From Lycocorax pyrrhopterus obiensis (lineage: Eukaryota; Chordata; Aves; Passeriformes; Paradisaeidae): a stretch of 64,000 nt of DNA. The position numbers were made by a program, and so were the translations under genes. The notes beneath the pieces were generated by a model. It saw nothing but the letters and a program-made list of their open reading frames with translations, was not told where the DNA came from and ran no database searches. Positions 47,401 through 59,800 of this stretch are shown here, piece by piece. The stretch spans positions 35,195,633-35,259,632 of the forward strand of contig JACSVZ010000007.1 of assembly GCA_014706295.1 (NCBI GenBank), in the 5' to 3' direction. How positions within the stretch are numbered: the stretch's first letter is position 1; each line of letters starts with the position of its first letter.

Positions 47401-49935
47401 CCTTGGAAATAGTGTTTGAAAGTGCTGGATGCACCCCAAGATCCAAGTCTTTATGAAAAAAGTCCCCTATACTTATTTTACTGTAATGTTCTATTGTATT
47501 TTATTATGTTTGGAGAGTTCTCATGAATTCAGATCCACTCAGGGTCTGATCATATAAACAGTGTTTCTTTGTGTGTTTCTGTTTTACTAATGAAGCTTTT
47601 CAAACAACATCCTTCTTCTATTATGTGACATTAGTGTATAGAAGGAAAGCTGGAAGATGTATTGAAGAATTGCTTCCCATGTCTCACTGAAAGATGCCAC
47701 AGTGTGTTGACTGTGCAGGAATGTTGAACACAGCATTCTCAAACTTGGTAACTCATAAGCACTCCTGAGAAAGAGAGTTCTGCTTCTAACAATGTGCAAC
47801 AGCACTGGTCTTAGTCAGGTATGGATGACACAATTTTGTGACATGAATGTGATTCATCTCTTGAATTGATTATTTAAATCACTTCTAAGAGAATTCTGAA
47901 TTTTCTACAATTTTTTCTTCTTTTTAAAATTTTTTTTATTTTATGTTTCATTGACTTCAGCATTTAAGAAAATCAAAGCAAAAGAACTTTTTGGGCCATA
48001 CATAGATTTCAGAAGCATTGACAATGAGTAAATTCAGATTTATTCTGAAAAAGAAAGAGATGTGCTGCAATCAGGACTGTTTGCTACCCCACCTAGGTTT
48101 AAACAAGTGGATTTTCAAATGGCTTTTCATTTTCAGTAGACGCAGGAGAGCAGGGAAAATGTGAGAAGGGACAGATGGCTGGTTTATTCTTGTAAAAGAT
48201 AGAGAAGGTATATTTATTGAGAGAGTACACTGTTCAGATTCACAGAGAGAGTATGCCCTCAATTTCACTGCACTATACCAATGTTCATTCAACTGATGAA
48301 GTTCTCAACTCAAAGGGCAGTGTACACTTTGTTCTAAGTTCCTGCTGGAATGGAAAAGCTGACAGGGGGAAACTTGCACAAAGGATATTGTGCTGTTAAA
48401 GTTTGTTCAAAGCGACAGTTGTCAGATCTCTTTGAAATGAAATTGAAAAGGAAAAACCAATTTTCTTTGAGGACAAAGTTCAGCTCATTTGTTGTTCCTT
48501 ACCAGCCTAATTTCGTTCCCCGTAAAAGAAATTTCTGACTAGGGCTATTTGAAAATGTAGTTTATCCTAGTACAGGCATAGCTCAGGAAGTTTATTTCCA
48601 GTTAACATTATATTGGTAGACAGTAAGTAAAAATTAATTTCTTTGTGTTTAGAATAATATAAATGCCAAATTTTGCTGAAAGTATGGGATTTTTAAGATA
48701 GGCAACATGGTTTTTAATGGATTTTTCATTCACTTCTTCACTAGTGAATAAACAGTGAGATTTAGGATATTTCAGGAGTAAGTTGAGCTCCTAGAAAACA
48801 TAAGCTATTTTGGAAAAAATTAGCTACCAAAACCAGATAACCAGTAAATTCAAATCCACTAAAATATAAATATATAATAAAAATAAAATGTTTATTAATT
48901 ATAAAATTCTACTGTATATATGATTATAATTATGAAAATATAAGTTAATAAAAACACCACCTTCTTTATGAAAGGATTGAATATTTGGATACGCCAGATA
49001 TTTGGATAAATTGAAAATAATTCAAAATGTACAGAGTTTATGTTTCAGAGTGTGTTGGAGGAGTTGGCTAACTAGCAGTCTGCCAAATATTTCTATTTGT
49101 CCCTGTTTTTCACGGAAAGGGGTTTATCTGCTGTGGTACTTGAAAACAAATAACATACAAATATAAAAATGTTATATTTGAACTCAGGACCAGATTCTTG
49201 AAATTTATTTATTACCTGCTCCAAGACCAACATGTCTCTGTCACTGTCTATTTATCACAGCCGTTTATCCCACTTCTATGTAAATAGGATGCCTATATTC
49301 AAGAAAGACTAACTCAATCCATATATCCATTGACAAATTTTTTGAAAGGGCAGTGACTAAATTGGTTTGGAAAAATCTTTAGGTGATGGTTATGCAAGTC
49401 AATCTTGCTTCTCCATTATGGTCAGGTTAACCACCTATTTTATCACAGATGTATATTAACCTATATCAGATTTCCAGATTTAACATTATCCTTCAACCCC
49501 GTGCTGACCCAATCTGCTCTGAGCTGTTTCAGTCAGTACCTGATCACCGTGATCACCTAGTGGATCTAGGGACTTGTCTATACTACATCTTAAAATGTAA
49601 TTAATAATGCCATAATAAATGAAGTCTAATTATCTAACTGAAATGAAATTTGTTGTTGTGGGACTAATTTAGCAAGGTTTGACCTGTGGAGAGATGATAC
49701 TCAAAAGGATCATGGAATGACATCTCTGAGTGGATAAGCTTGCTTTTCTGTCTCAACATAGTTTGTATGCAGACAATTGTTTCACAGTATCTGAAGGTAG
49801 GGACTTGATTCAGATGTATTTTGACCCAGCCTTTACCGGTACAGTAATGCCTTTATACTGGTATTTTTCTATAGAGACTAATCCCTAAATTTTGTAATGC
49901 AGCTGACCTCCCACAGCTGAAGTGTGATGCAATTG
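47401..49935. other. AT-rich unique DNA
   Basis: Very AT-rich simple sequence at 48855-48955. No element or gene recognised. Confidence 0.45.
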
Positions 49936-50025
49936 CCAGTTTACAGATAGACACCTGAAGCACAGGAGTAAATGCTGCTTTGCCTAAAATCAAACACAAA
50001 TGTTACTCAGTGTAACACTAGGGAG
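49936..50025 (-). mobile_element. Possible ancient MIR-type SINE relic
   Basis: TTTACAGATAGACACCTGAA, GCACAGGAGTAAATGCTGCT, TTGCCTAAAATCAAACACAA follow the order of the reverse MIR core (ttacagatgaggaaactgaggcaca...cttgcccaaggtcacac). Diverged but ordered. Confidence 0.4.
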
Positions 50026-50705
50026 CACACTCAAAATTGGACTTCCCCCTTTCTTTTTCTTTCTTTTTTTTTTTTTTAAATGCATAACAGATAATAAGAA
50101 CAAACAATCTTTAAAGATTTACTCTTTACAGCCTAAAAAGATAAGCCGACTAATCGTAAGTACAGATAAAAGAAACTGAAGGTATATGTTGGAATGTTCA
50201 CAATATGTGTAACACACATATTGATAACATAGCCACAAGGATGACAAAACAATATTATCATCTGTGTGAAGTAGTTGAACTTGCTTGAGTCAAGAGCTGC
50301 ATTCAGAAACTTGTGGTTATTCAGGAGTAGGAATTTGCAACATTGGCTTGCCATCAGTTTTCAAAACAAGTGCCTTTTCCTTCAGCCCTGGAAAAGTATC
50401 TCCAGAATCATTGCCTAGAGGAATTCTTTTGTTCGGTTTTCTGATAATGATAATGGTCTGGCATCATTAGGAGAGAAAACTGTTCCCTTTAAAGGGTGAT
50501 AACACATCCTGGAGGGAAAAGAGAATGCACATATTCATCCCAAAATCTTAGGATGTTGGTTCTACCTGCACCTGGGAGAGGGATGTGTGGAGTCATGTGC
50601 ATCGATGGACAAACTCAGTTTAATTTTTATTAAAGGTACACTTTATTTTGGTAACATGCCGCTGAGACCTGAGATTTTTTTATATTTTTTTCGTTTTTTT
50701 TCTAG
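50026..50705. other. AT-rich unique DNA
   Basis: Interrupted poly-T at 50052-50077. A long T-rich tract (50680-50705) ending in CTAG forms the acceptor of the candidate exon that follows. Confidence 0.45.
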
Positions 50706-50857
50706 CCTGTCCTGCAGCTAAGTGTATGAAAATCCTGCTTTGCTGCCAGAAGCAGAAAGTGACGTTTGGCTCAACCTCTTTCCAATGGGTGAATCACAGC
50801 CAGTTCACATCATGGCTTGCATTGCTGGAAAAACATCAACAGACTGACATAACAGAA
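50706..50857 (+). other. Candidate exon (unidentified)
   Basis: A T-rich tract ending in TTTTTCTAG (to 50705) precedes 152 bp that stay open in one frame. They reach a GTAGGT donor (AGAA|GTAGGT, 50858). The peptide includes CPAAKCMKILLCCQKQKVTF and then FTSWLALLEKHQQTDITE. In-frame TAA follows six bases into the putative intron. Local GC is above its surroundings. The product is not recognised. It could be a non-coding RNA exon or chance. Confidence 0.2.
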
Positions 50858-52890
50858 GTAGGTTAAGCTTCTGTTTAGTTTGCAGATTGGCAAACAGATG
50901 AGGATCACTGGTATTTCAATTATCGATGAGTCAATGGCCTCTTCTGCGTACAAAAGATACTGAAATATGTTCAATCCTGGAAAACCTCAATGGCAGTGTA
51001 ATGTTTGCTCTCAATTACTCCTTGTATGACAGGATTTCTGATGGAAATAGAGTTCAGAAAATATCAACATACTATGATTATGTTACTGTAATCTGTCAGG
51101 TAGTCATAAGGCTGGAAAAAGTTGCGCTATTTCAACCACAGAACAATTTTCTGCTTGTTAGAAACAATGTGTACTTTTAGAGAGGAGAGATTTATAACGT
51201 GCACATTTATAATGGGCACTTTGAAGAGATGCGTTTTTGTGGCTAATTTTGTGCAATTAAATTTCAGGCAAGGATATGGTTTGAACCTGAGTTTGCCAGA
51301 ATGAATCTACTACCCTGACAGTAAAGGAAAACAAAAGTAAGCCAGCAAAACTCCTTGCTTGATCTACAAATCTTACTTAGGTTTCATGCCTGTGGGGGAA
51401 AAAAAGTCAACCAAAGGTTACAGGAAAAACATTATTTGCTATGGTAGGCTTACGTGTTTATGCCTACCTGGTTTCATCTGACAGAAATAGCTGGTGCATT
51501 GCTCCATTCATGTTCAATATTTTAAACATGAATTTGTTTCAGCTGTAAGTCAGCAAATAGGCAACCTTCTTGTCAAGGAATGCATGACACGGGGCTGTGG
51601 TATGATGAAGCTGAAGATAGCTTGTCTCAGAAGAAAGGAGGGGAGTAGCCTAGGAAGGTGAAGACTGAGTGTGAGCATACCTGTGGGACTTCAGGATGCT
51701 GCTGATTTGACGATAGGCTGAAAAAGAGCAGCTATGTTTGCATTTACAGGTGATTATGTCAACAAGGTTCAAAAGAAGGTGGGGGGATGAAATTAAACTG
51801 GTTTTTGACATGTATGTCCCGGATAAAACAAAATAAGTGACTTGTATTTTCATTAAATCTTGAATTTCAGTGAAGTACCAATGGAACAGGTTTACTTGGG
51901 CTTCATTCCAAGGGGGGATTATATTTTTTAGCCTACATAAAATAGTAATTTATAAAAGAGACTTTTATCACCCTTAACACTAAATGATATCACCTAATGG
52001 CATAAGTTAAGATTTCTGTATGTTAAGCACATTAATATTTTAAATTCAAGCTTAAGCATGCATTTTTCTTTTTCATTTTCCACTCAAGATTAACAACCTG
52101 CCAGAATTTGTTTTGTTGCATGGTATATCAGTTTTGTCTAAAATGCTTTCCTAGGTTTAAATCTAAGATCTTTTGTGCAATATTTTCTTAACTAGCAGAA
52201 TTTCCATTGGAAAATTTCTCTTTATGCATTAGATCAGCCATTCAGCATGAAATGTTTCAAAGAATTAAAAGTATTAGTAATGAATTCGCTGAACTATATA
52301 AATAATAGTTCATCCAGAAAACTTCAGAATAACGAAGAAACTATTAAAAGGGCCAGGGGAAGCAAACGCTCCACTCCTTTCACAAGAAATATTGCATGAT
52401 GATATTTTTAGTAAACCCTTCTTTTACTGCTGAAACAATAGAAAAAAACTAAACTATGAAGAGCTAATAAAAAACTTGGACATTTTTCATTGATGTTTAT
52501 TGAGCTTACAGGTAGCCTGTCAATATTAGTACTAGTATCGGGAAGGAGAACCTAAAAAAGCAAGTAAAGTAGTCTCATGAAAAGATCCTGTCAGTCACCC
52601 AGTATTTTAAATTAAATAAAAGAGCTGTTATATGGCAGAAAACAGTTCCAGGTAGTTAAGTGAAGATTTAGACATACATATGGATTTCAGATACCAATTT
52701 TCTCTGAATTTTTAATGTGAAAATATTACAGAGAAAACTACAAAGGATGAAAAGTTGAAGAAGCCTCAGTACTAAATTGCAAGGAGGTATTTATTGGGAC
52801 ACAGAAGATAGTTAAATTCGGACATTCTTTAATGGACTAATGATGTGGAAGAGGAAATACATGAACTAATTACATCATGATTTGATGATA
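50858..52890. other. AT-rich unique DNA
   Basis: No repeat or gene recognised. Confidence 0.45.
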
Positions 52891-53360
52891 AATTGAGGAG
52901 AGAGAAAGATAGCAAAATGTGAGTCAGAGACAGTCTAATACGTAAAGAAAAATCTGTGCTTACAAGCAAAGAAAACCCCAAGGAATTCATTCACTAATCC
53001 AGGCTTCATCATGCGCAATGGTTACTTAGGGATATAAACACCATAATTCTGAGAATGCCTCCTTTCTTCTCTCCTGCAGCTCTTATTGCTGAGCACAATC
53101 TCATGGTCTGGGATACCCCTTCGGACACTTGGGGTCTGCTTTCCTGTCTGTGTCCCCTTTCATCTCCTTCTGCACTCCCAGCCAACTCACTGGTGGGGCC
53201 GTATGAGAAGCTGAAAAAGCCTTGACCTTGCGCAAGTAATGTTCAGCAACCCATAACACACCGCTGTCTTATCAACACCATTTTCATCAGAAATCCAAAC
53301 CACAGCATCATACCAACAACTATGATGAAATTTATCTGTATCCCAGCCCAAACCACTACA
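52891..53360 (-). mobile_element. Endogenous retrovirus LTR, minus strand, 3'-truncated
   Basis: Read on the minus strand from 53360 it begins TGTAGTGGTTTGGGCTGGGA. It then shows 'caaggctttttcagcttctc', 'ggggacacagacaggaaagc', 'gtatcccagaccatgagatt', 'taagtaaccattgcgcatga' and 'gtgaatgaattccttgg'. The same blocks, in the same order, occur in the plus-strand LTR at 53633. The TATA position is degraded (GCTCAGCAATAAGAG). The last part of the LTR, including the ...GGGGTTAAACCA terminus, is missing left of about 52891. Confidence 0.8.
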
Positions 53361-53632
53361 TCAAGCTAGCATTTTGAGAACCTGATTTAAAACAAATGAA
53401 ATTTTTAAAAAAATTAAACCAGCTACTATTATTACAAATAATAATAATAATAACTAAAAAACCCTAATGATTGTTTTTTATGCGGGTTGTTTTTAAAGTT
53501 TTTTATGAGGGTGCTGTAAACGTCTCATGAAGTACCTCACCTTCCTCTTATAATGACTACAATTGGAGTTAAAAAAAAGTGGATAAAAGAGGTAATGGCT
53601 TCAGCAGGAACCTTTAAAAAGCTAAACATCAC
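53361..53632. other. Spacer between two head-to-head LTRs
   Basis: 272 bp, AT-rich, with a short (AAT)n run at 53436-53453. No retroviral internal sequence recognised. Confidence 0.6.
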
Positions 53633-54217
53633 TGTGGTCTTCTCTGAGGTAGAGTTAATTTCCTTCACAGTGACTAGTAAAAGTCCATGTTTTGAATTTG
53701 TGCTGAACACTGTGATAGTAATATAGAGATGTTTTAGTTGTTGCTGGGCAGGGCTTATACAGAGCCAAGGCTTTCTCTGCTTTTCATACTGCCATGCTGG
53801 CATGGAAGTTGGGGGTACATGGCAGACTGGGAGGAGACATAGCCAGGACAGCTGATCTTGACTGACCAAAGGGATATTCCAGACCATAAGAAATCATGCT
53901 CAGTATATATAGTGGGGGGACAAAAAGGGGGGAATGTTGGAGTGATGACATCTGTCTTCCCTAGTCACCATTATGTGTAATAGAGTTCTGCTCTCCTGGA
54001 GATGGCTGAACACCTGCCTGCCCATAGGAAGCACTGAATTCATTCCTTGTTTTGCTTTGCTCACATGGGCAGCTTTTTCTTTATCTATTAAACTGTTTTT
54101 ATCTCAACCCATAAATTTTCTAGATTTCACATTTCCTTTCTCTCTAATCCCACTTGTGGGGGGAGTGAGCGAGCAGCTGCACAGTGCTTGGTTGCTGGCT
54201 GGGGTTAAACCACATCA
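53633..54217 (+). mobile_element. Endogenous retrovirus LTR, plus strand, near full length
   Basis: Starts TGTGGTCTTCTCTGAGGTAG with the 'agagttaatttccttcacag' 5' block. It has a TATATATA box at 53904-53911, a G-rich stretch after it (GGGGGGACAAAAAGGGGGG), ATTAAA at 54087-54092 and the terminus GCTGGGGTTAAACCACATCA. This order is the one I know from a common avian LTR family. The 3' boundary is 54212 or 54217. With 54212 the flanks CATCAC (53627-53632) and CATCAA (54213-54218) give a 5-of-6 target duplication. With 54217 the end fits the family terminus better but no duplication is seen. The 116-codon minus frame here is antisense noise. Confidence 0.85.
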
Positions 54218-56751
54218 AAAACCAGAGTTTCTAACACAATATATTTTTGCGGCACCAAAGTAGGCAACGAATTACTGGAAAACAGAAGAAATCCCTATGA
54301 GGAAATAAAACCTGAAATGTTTGTTTTCCCACATATGTAACACAGACTATCCCTGTCACTTACTCAGGAACCAAAAAAAAATATTTAGAAAAACCCTCAT
54401 ATATTAAAGCAAACTTATATTGTGTTTTAATGAGTGATGAAGAATGAAATGTTACCATTCTTTACCCCTCTATCAAGCCTATGCTTAAAAACTTTTCCCA
54501 TTGCTTTCACTTTTAATCATTTGCATTGTGGAAGTTGGCAAGAGCTATCAAAACCCAAGTAGTGTAACTTGAAAGCCAACTGCACAAAACAATCAAGGTC
54601 TAGCGGGATGTATAATAAAATATGCCAGATTGTGTCATTATAATGCAATTTTGGAAAAATTATACATATTCATTCTTCTCATTTAGCAGCTGAATGACAA
54701 CAAGCAGGTGAGAACATCTATATGATACATCAAGCAAGACAGTTGCCATTATGAACAAAACATAAAAGAGTGTGACAGAGTTGAAAAATGGAAGGAATGT
54801 TCTGTTTATACCTTGCAGGCATTGTTATTCTTTGATAGTGAAATGAAGCTTGCTGTGGAGAGGGGTATGTCTTGTTGTCATTGTAGGTAACATTTCTGTG
54901 ACAAACTGCAAGAAGTATATATTTCCTATTAAAATTCTCAATAAGTTATTTAAAGGTATTCTTAGTTTAAGGAAACTGCCTGTTTCTTTTCATTTCTTCT
55001 ATTATGTACATGATTTTTTTCTTTCTGTAAAATGAAGGCTAGATTCACTAATGAACTCCAAAACCATGACTTTTTGTTGTAATAGTGAAAAATAAAATTA
55101 TACCATGACATTACTGAATGACAAAATAATCAACTCCTTTCCCTACTTCTTAAATGTGTTTTTGGATTGCAAAATGCTTCTTTGTGTCTGTAAAACAAAC
55201 AACTAAAAGGTCCTTTCTGAACTCTGATTTTTCCCTTCCTCTCCAAAGTTTTTCAGTGCAATACTGACAAGTTGCTCTCTCTTGTCCTTCAAGCCACAGT
55301 CATTCTCTGACAAATTATATCAAAATAGATCTGCCTCTAAAGAATTAAGACTTGTTGTTTTGTACAAGATTATATTAAAAATCATAAATTTACAAAGGCG
55401 TGTCAAATATTCTAGAAAAAGCAAAAATATGTTTGATGTTTTGGTCTGGGCCATATTTTCAATAACAGGTATTCTGGAAAAAAGAAGTGCTTACACAGTT
55501 GAAATGACAAGGATGGCATCCAGAACATTGTTTGCTTTTTATTCTGCAGTAAGACATTAAATTGTACAATTTTATTTGGGATTATGCACATTTCTTCAGG
55601 AGAAAAACAACATTAGATGTTAATGGCTGGTTGTCCATGACACCTGAAACATTGCAAGACATCCTCTTTCATGGCAGAAAGATTAATTCTGATGTGTGGT
55701 AGATTTATTTTGGATAAATCTTGAACAATATACAAAATCTGATTGGACATGAAAGTATGTGTTATTATAATTTAGATTATAAATTATAATCAGTGATCAC
55801 TGAAACTTAGTTTAACCTTTTTTCCTTCCAATATTAAAAATAATTTGGCATGTGTTTATAGATAAACCTATTTATTAGATTTTTAACACCTTTACAAAAC
55901 TAGCCATTTTAGTGACTGTGAAAGACTGTGAGAGAAAGACTTTCATGGACTTTTATTGGAAGAGGCACAAAAAGTAAAATGCCTTTTTATTTGGCATCAA
56001 ACACCATTAACTGCGTCTTTTCAAAACAGAGGAGTATGGTGGGGTCCATCCTTTGGTAGCCTTTAAAACCTATACAAGTAAGATTTGCAGAATTTTTTAA
56101 AATTGAAATAATGTCTGAGAATAAATATGACTTTAAGATCTTACTCTCTGTTCTTGACATTATCACCTAAGATTTCTCCCTTCAGTAAAAGATAGTTTTC
56201 TCTCTTGATCTACAATTAATTTTCTATGGATGGAAACATTTGCTTTTCTTTTCATCTCATTTCTTATCTTCCTAAATCTTAAGTGCAGATAAGTGCAATT
56301 TCCCCTTCATATTTGTTGTGCCTTTAATTTTTCATTCTTTACATTAATGACAGACAATCTTAAGCATTAAATCTGATTGCATATTGACTGTGTTTGGTCT
56401 TTGGGCTTAAGTGGCAATTATAAGATCTGCAAACAGCAGATGGGTAGAAAAATTTGAATTGTTTTGCCATACCAGAGATGTGCTGAGAATTTTGGCAAGC
56501 ATATGAACTTTTTGAATGGATAATGAAAACACCGGGCATGGGACAAATGAAACAAAATACTGTGAGATAAAACAAGCTACTCAGTCTACTCAGTATATGT
56601 ATCTGTGGTGAAGGAAAACAAAAGCAGTACTGAGAGCAACTGCATAGAATATAGGGTCCTGATAGGACTCAGGATATATATTTCAGGACAATGTTTGTGG
56701 TGGAATTTCCAGACAGTAAAGGAAATGATTATAAAACTTATCATAGGTTTA
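54218..56751. other. AT-rich unique DNA
   Basis: No further element or gene recognised. Confidence 0.45.
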
Positions 56752-56880
56752 TAGAATCATTTAGGTTGAAAAAGATCATTCATATTAAGTCCAACAATAA
56801 ACCTAACACTGCCAAGTCCACCACTAATACCTACGTAGAAAATGATTGACATATATCATGTCCCACCTAACCATTCATAT
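56752..56880 (-). mobile_element. CR1 LINE 3' fragment, minus strand
   Basis: TAGAATCATTTAGGTTGAAA, then AAGTCCAACAATAAACCTAA and CACTGCCAAGTCCACCACTA match the reverse 3' UTR of a further CR1 subfamily, distinguished by the 'cctaacactgccaagtcca' block. It is diverged at its far end. Confidence 0.85.
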
Positions 56881-59800
56881 GTAATGGTGCACATCAATAC
56901 ATAATGGAAGTCTGCGGGTAACAAAAATCAGTTTCAAAACTTGATAGCTCAAGTCCAGAAACTGCCTTTGAAAGAAAAGTAATGTGTTTCTGTGTTCTAC
57001 ATGATGGGCACAAAATCACCTTGATTTTCTGAAATATTCAAGAATATACAGGCTACTGCTGTATTCATTTCTGTATTTCATTTATATGCTTGCAGCACTT
57101 AGTTGATAGAAATATTTTTAATTTAATATATTTCATTCCTTTTAACTGCCACTGATTTTTCATTGTGCTCTCAGTTGACCTCCAGTGTCTATAAGATATT
57201 TTGTCTTTACATAGCAGGTATGTAATTTTTTAGATCAATATTGGTTTGTCTCAGCATTTTTCATTCTTTTTACACCAAATTTTCTTCTTTATTTCTGTAG
57301 ATTTCAGCTAAAAATACATATGGTTACTGAAAAGAATAATTCCTAATATGCAGGATTGTAGCATAAGGTTAAACAAATGTTGATTAGGACACAGTCACTT
57401 AGAAGATCCTTTTATCACTCAGCAAGAACAGTAATGAATTCATTACAAACATTAAAATTATAAAATAACAGCTGATATGTTGATAGAATTTTCCAATTCT
57501 TTGTTTTACATGCATGAGTCACACATTTATTTTAATTATGTTTATGTTTTCTATGGGTCTTCGATTTGGTAGATTGATTTAATTTGCAAATAAAAGCTAA
57601 ATTTTTAGTGTTATTTTGGAATTATGGCAGTTCTGTCCACTGGGTACTTCATCAGTCGCAGACTAAGGATCTGCAGAATATATTCTAATCTCTACCTGCC
57701 CCTTTGACATTTTGGAAGGATTAATATAAGGTCAATATATCTCAGCATAGAAACTATTTGATATCTTACTCAAATCTCTAATCTATCACTTATACTCTAC
57801 CTATTCAGATTAAGTACATTTATTATATTACTTTTTGTATGCACTGGCAATTGTTGGAATATTTCTGTAAATGCATTACTGGGAACGCTGTACACACATC
57901 AGCCAAGTGCTACACTCCTCAAATCAGCCTCTGGATAGTGTGGAGCTAATAGAACTAGTGACTTTACAGTTAAAGCTTATTAATTCTGCACTTCAAGAAT
58001 GACCACTGTTATGTATCTTCTGCCAGTGAGTATCAGGTGTGCAGACTTAAAGGAGAAAAGGTAGCTACATATTATAACATTTGTATCTACAACCTGCAAT
58101 CATATTTTCTATTACAGTAAGATTTTCTGGATTAACTTGAAGAACTGGAATGATTTAGGGAAGTATGTCATTTTAGTCCTTGACGTAAAAGCAGGCAAAA
58201 ATAAATGACTCCAAAAGTTCCCATTTGGCAGGAAGCATGCAAGCAAATATTCTGGATGTATTTTTCCAACAGTTCAATGATTTATTATAATAATTTATTT
58301 CCTCACATGATTTCTGTATGCCACACCCCCTTGGACTTGTTTTACAGCTGAAGAAGACAGGAAGGCCAATGGCTCCATTGAAAGGAAACCTGAAGAAAAT
58401 TGAAACCTGATCTGTGGTTTCCTTATCCCCTTGCCAGAATATATGGCCACCACAGCTGAACTGGTCATCTTGGAAGCTTCCAAACTTGTTAGAGACTTAT
58501 GAACTAAATGTCTTTATACCTAAACCCTTTAAGGACTTTTATCACTAGACGTGTTTGGAGCATGTTATTATGGGTGAGGAACAGACTAGCATCCACAATC
58601 ATTTTCATGCAAAGACATGCAGACCTCCATTAAAGAACTCTGGCTGCTGGCAAATATATTCCAAAGGCAATTTCTGGCTATAAACTTAATGCAAGAAAGA
58701 CAAAGGGTAAAAAAACCCCAAAGTAATGGAATAAAATAAAACTGAAATTAGTTTCAGACCATGATTGAAGATGTGCACATGAACAAGGTAAATTCAACAG
58801 TTTTTATGGACTTATGCATGTCATATACTGAGTAAATAGGTATTCTGAATGGCTCTTGTGCCTCAAAACATTTTTCTGGACAGATTATCCAGTGCTGTAA
58901 CAAAAATAATATATTTGTTTCTCTTTTCTTGGCTAGAGCTATCTTTTCTGGACTTTCTGGAATTGTACATGTTGAACACTAGTGGAGAATTTACAGTACC
59001 TTCTGGAGCCAAAGAATACATGTAGAGAAAAGGAAAATATAGTAGAAAACAACCAAGTTTCTTCAAGAAAGTTTGAAGAAAAGAGTATATCAATGTCCTG
59101 AATAATTGGAATTTTTTTTTCACTTTTTCAGAAGAATGTTTGATCAGAAACCTATTGGAAATATCTATGATAATTTATTTCTGTTCATCATACTAGTCAT
59201 AATCTCATTAGTGCAGAAAACAGTGATTGATGGTTTTGAGTTGAGAACAACAGTGTAGCATCTACCTGAAAGTTGCTGTCAGGGCATTAAAGAAGCCAGG
59301 AACAACAATAAAACTTATATTTTTAACATATGTGAAGTCTATTTTTGGTTACTTTGCTGAGAAGCAGCTCACATCTTCCCAGCCTATAATATAAAACTTG
59401 ACCAGTATTTTTTTTTCATCACTGAACTTATATGTGTTTTGAGGGAACAAAGTATCTTACACCAGTCCTGACTTATCAACAAGATATACCGTATTTTGAA
59501 ATGGAAAATAAAATAATGTGAAGATGTGAATCACCTTGGAGATGAATTAAATTGCTGTAAAACAAATAATTTACATTTAAATAACTTATCTCCTTTTCAC
59601 CTAATTTTAAAGTAATCTTTACTCTTTCTCAACTAATCCCTGAATTTATGAGCTAGTTTGATCATATTTGTGCAATAAAATTGAAAATTTTAGATATGGT
59701 AGGTAATCAGTTTTAGTCTCCTCATCTGTGTTTCCAATCTCATTACAGATTGCAATTTTCAGTGTAGATTACATGATGACCCATCAGAGGCTTTGTTGTT

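Noticed and set aside
53537..53887. 116-codon minus-strand frame
   Set aside because: Mostly antisense to the LTR at 53633-54217; not a host gene.
58348..58410. Short lysine/glutamate-rich frames after CTTGTTTTACAG
   Set aside because: Only about 20 codons and two frames equally plausible; no support for a terminal exon.
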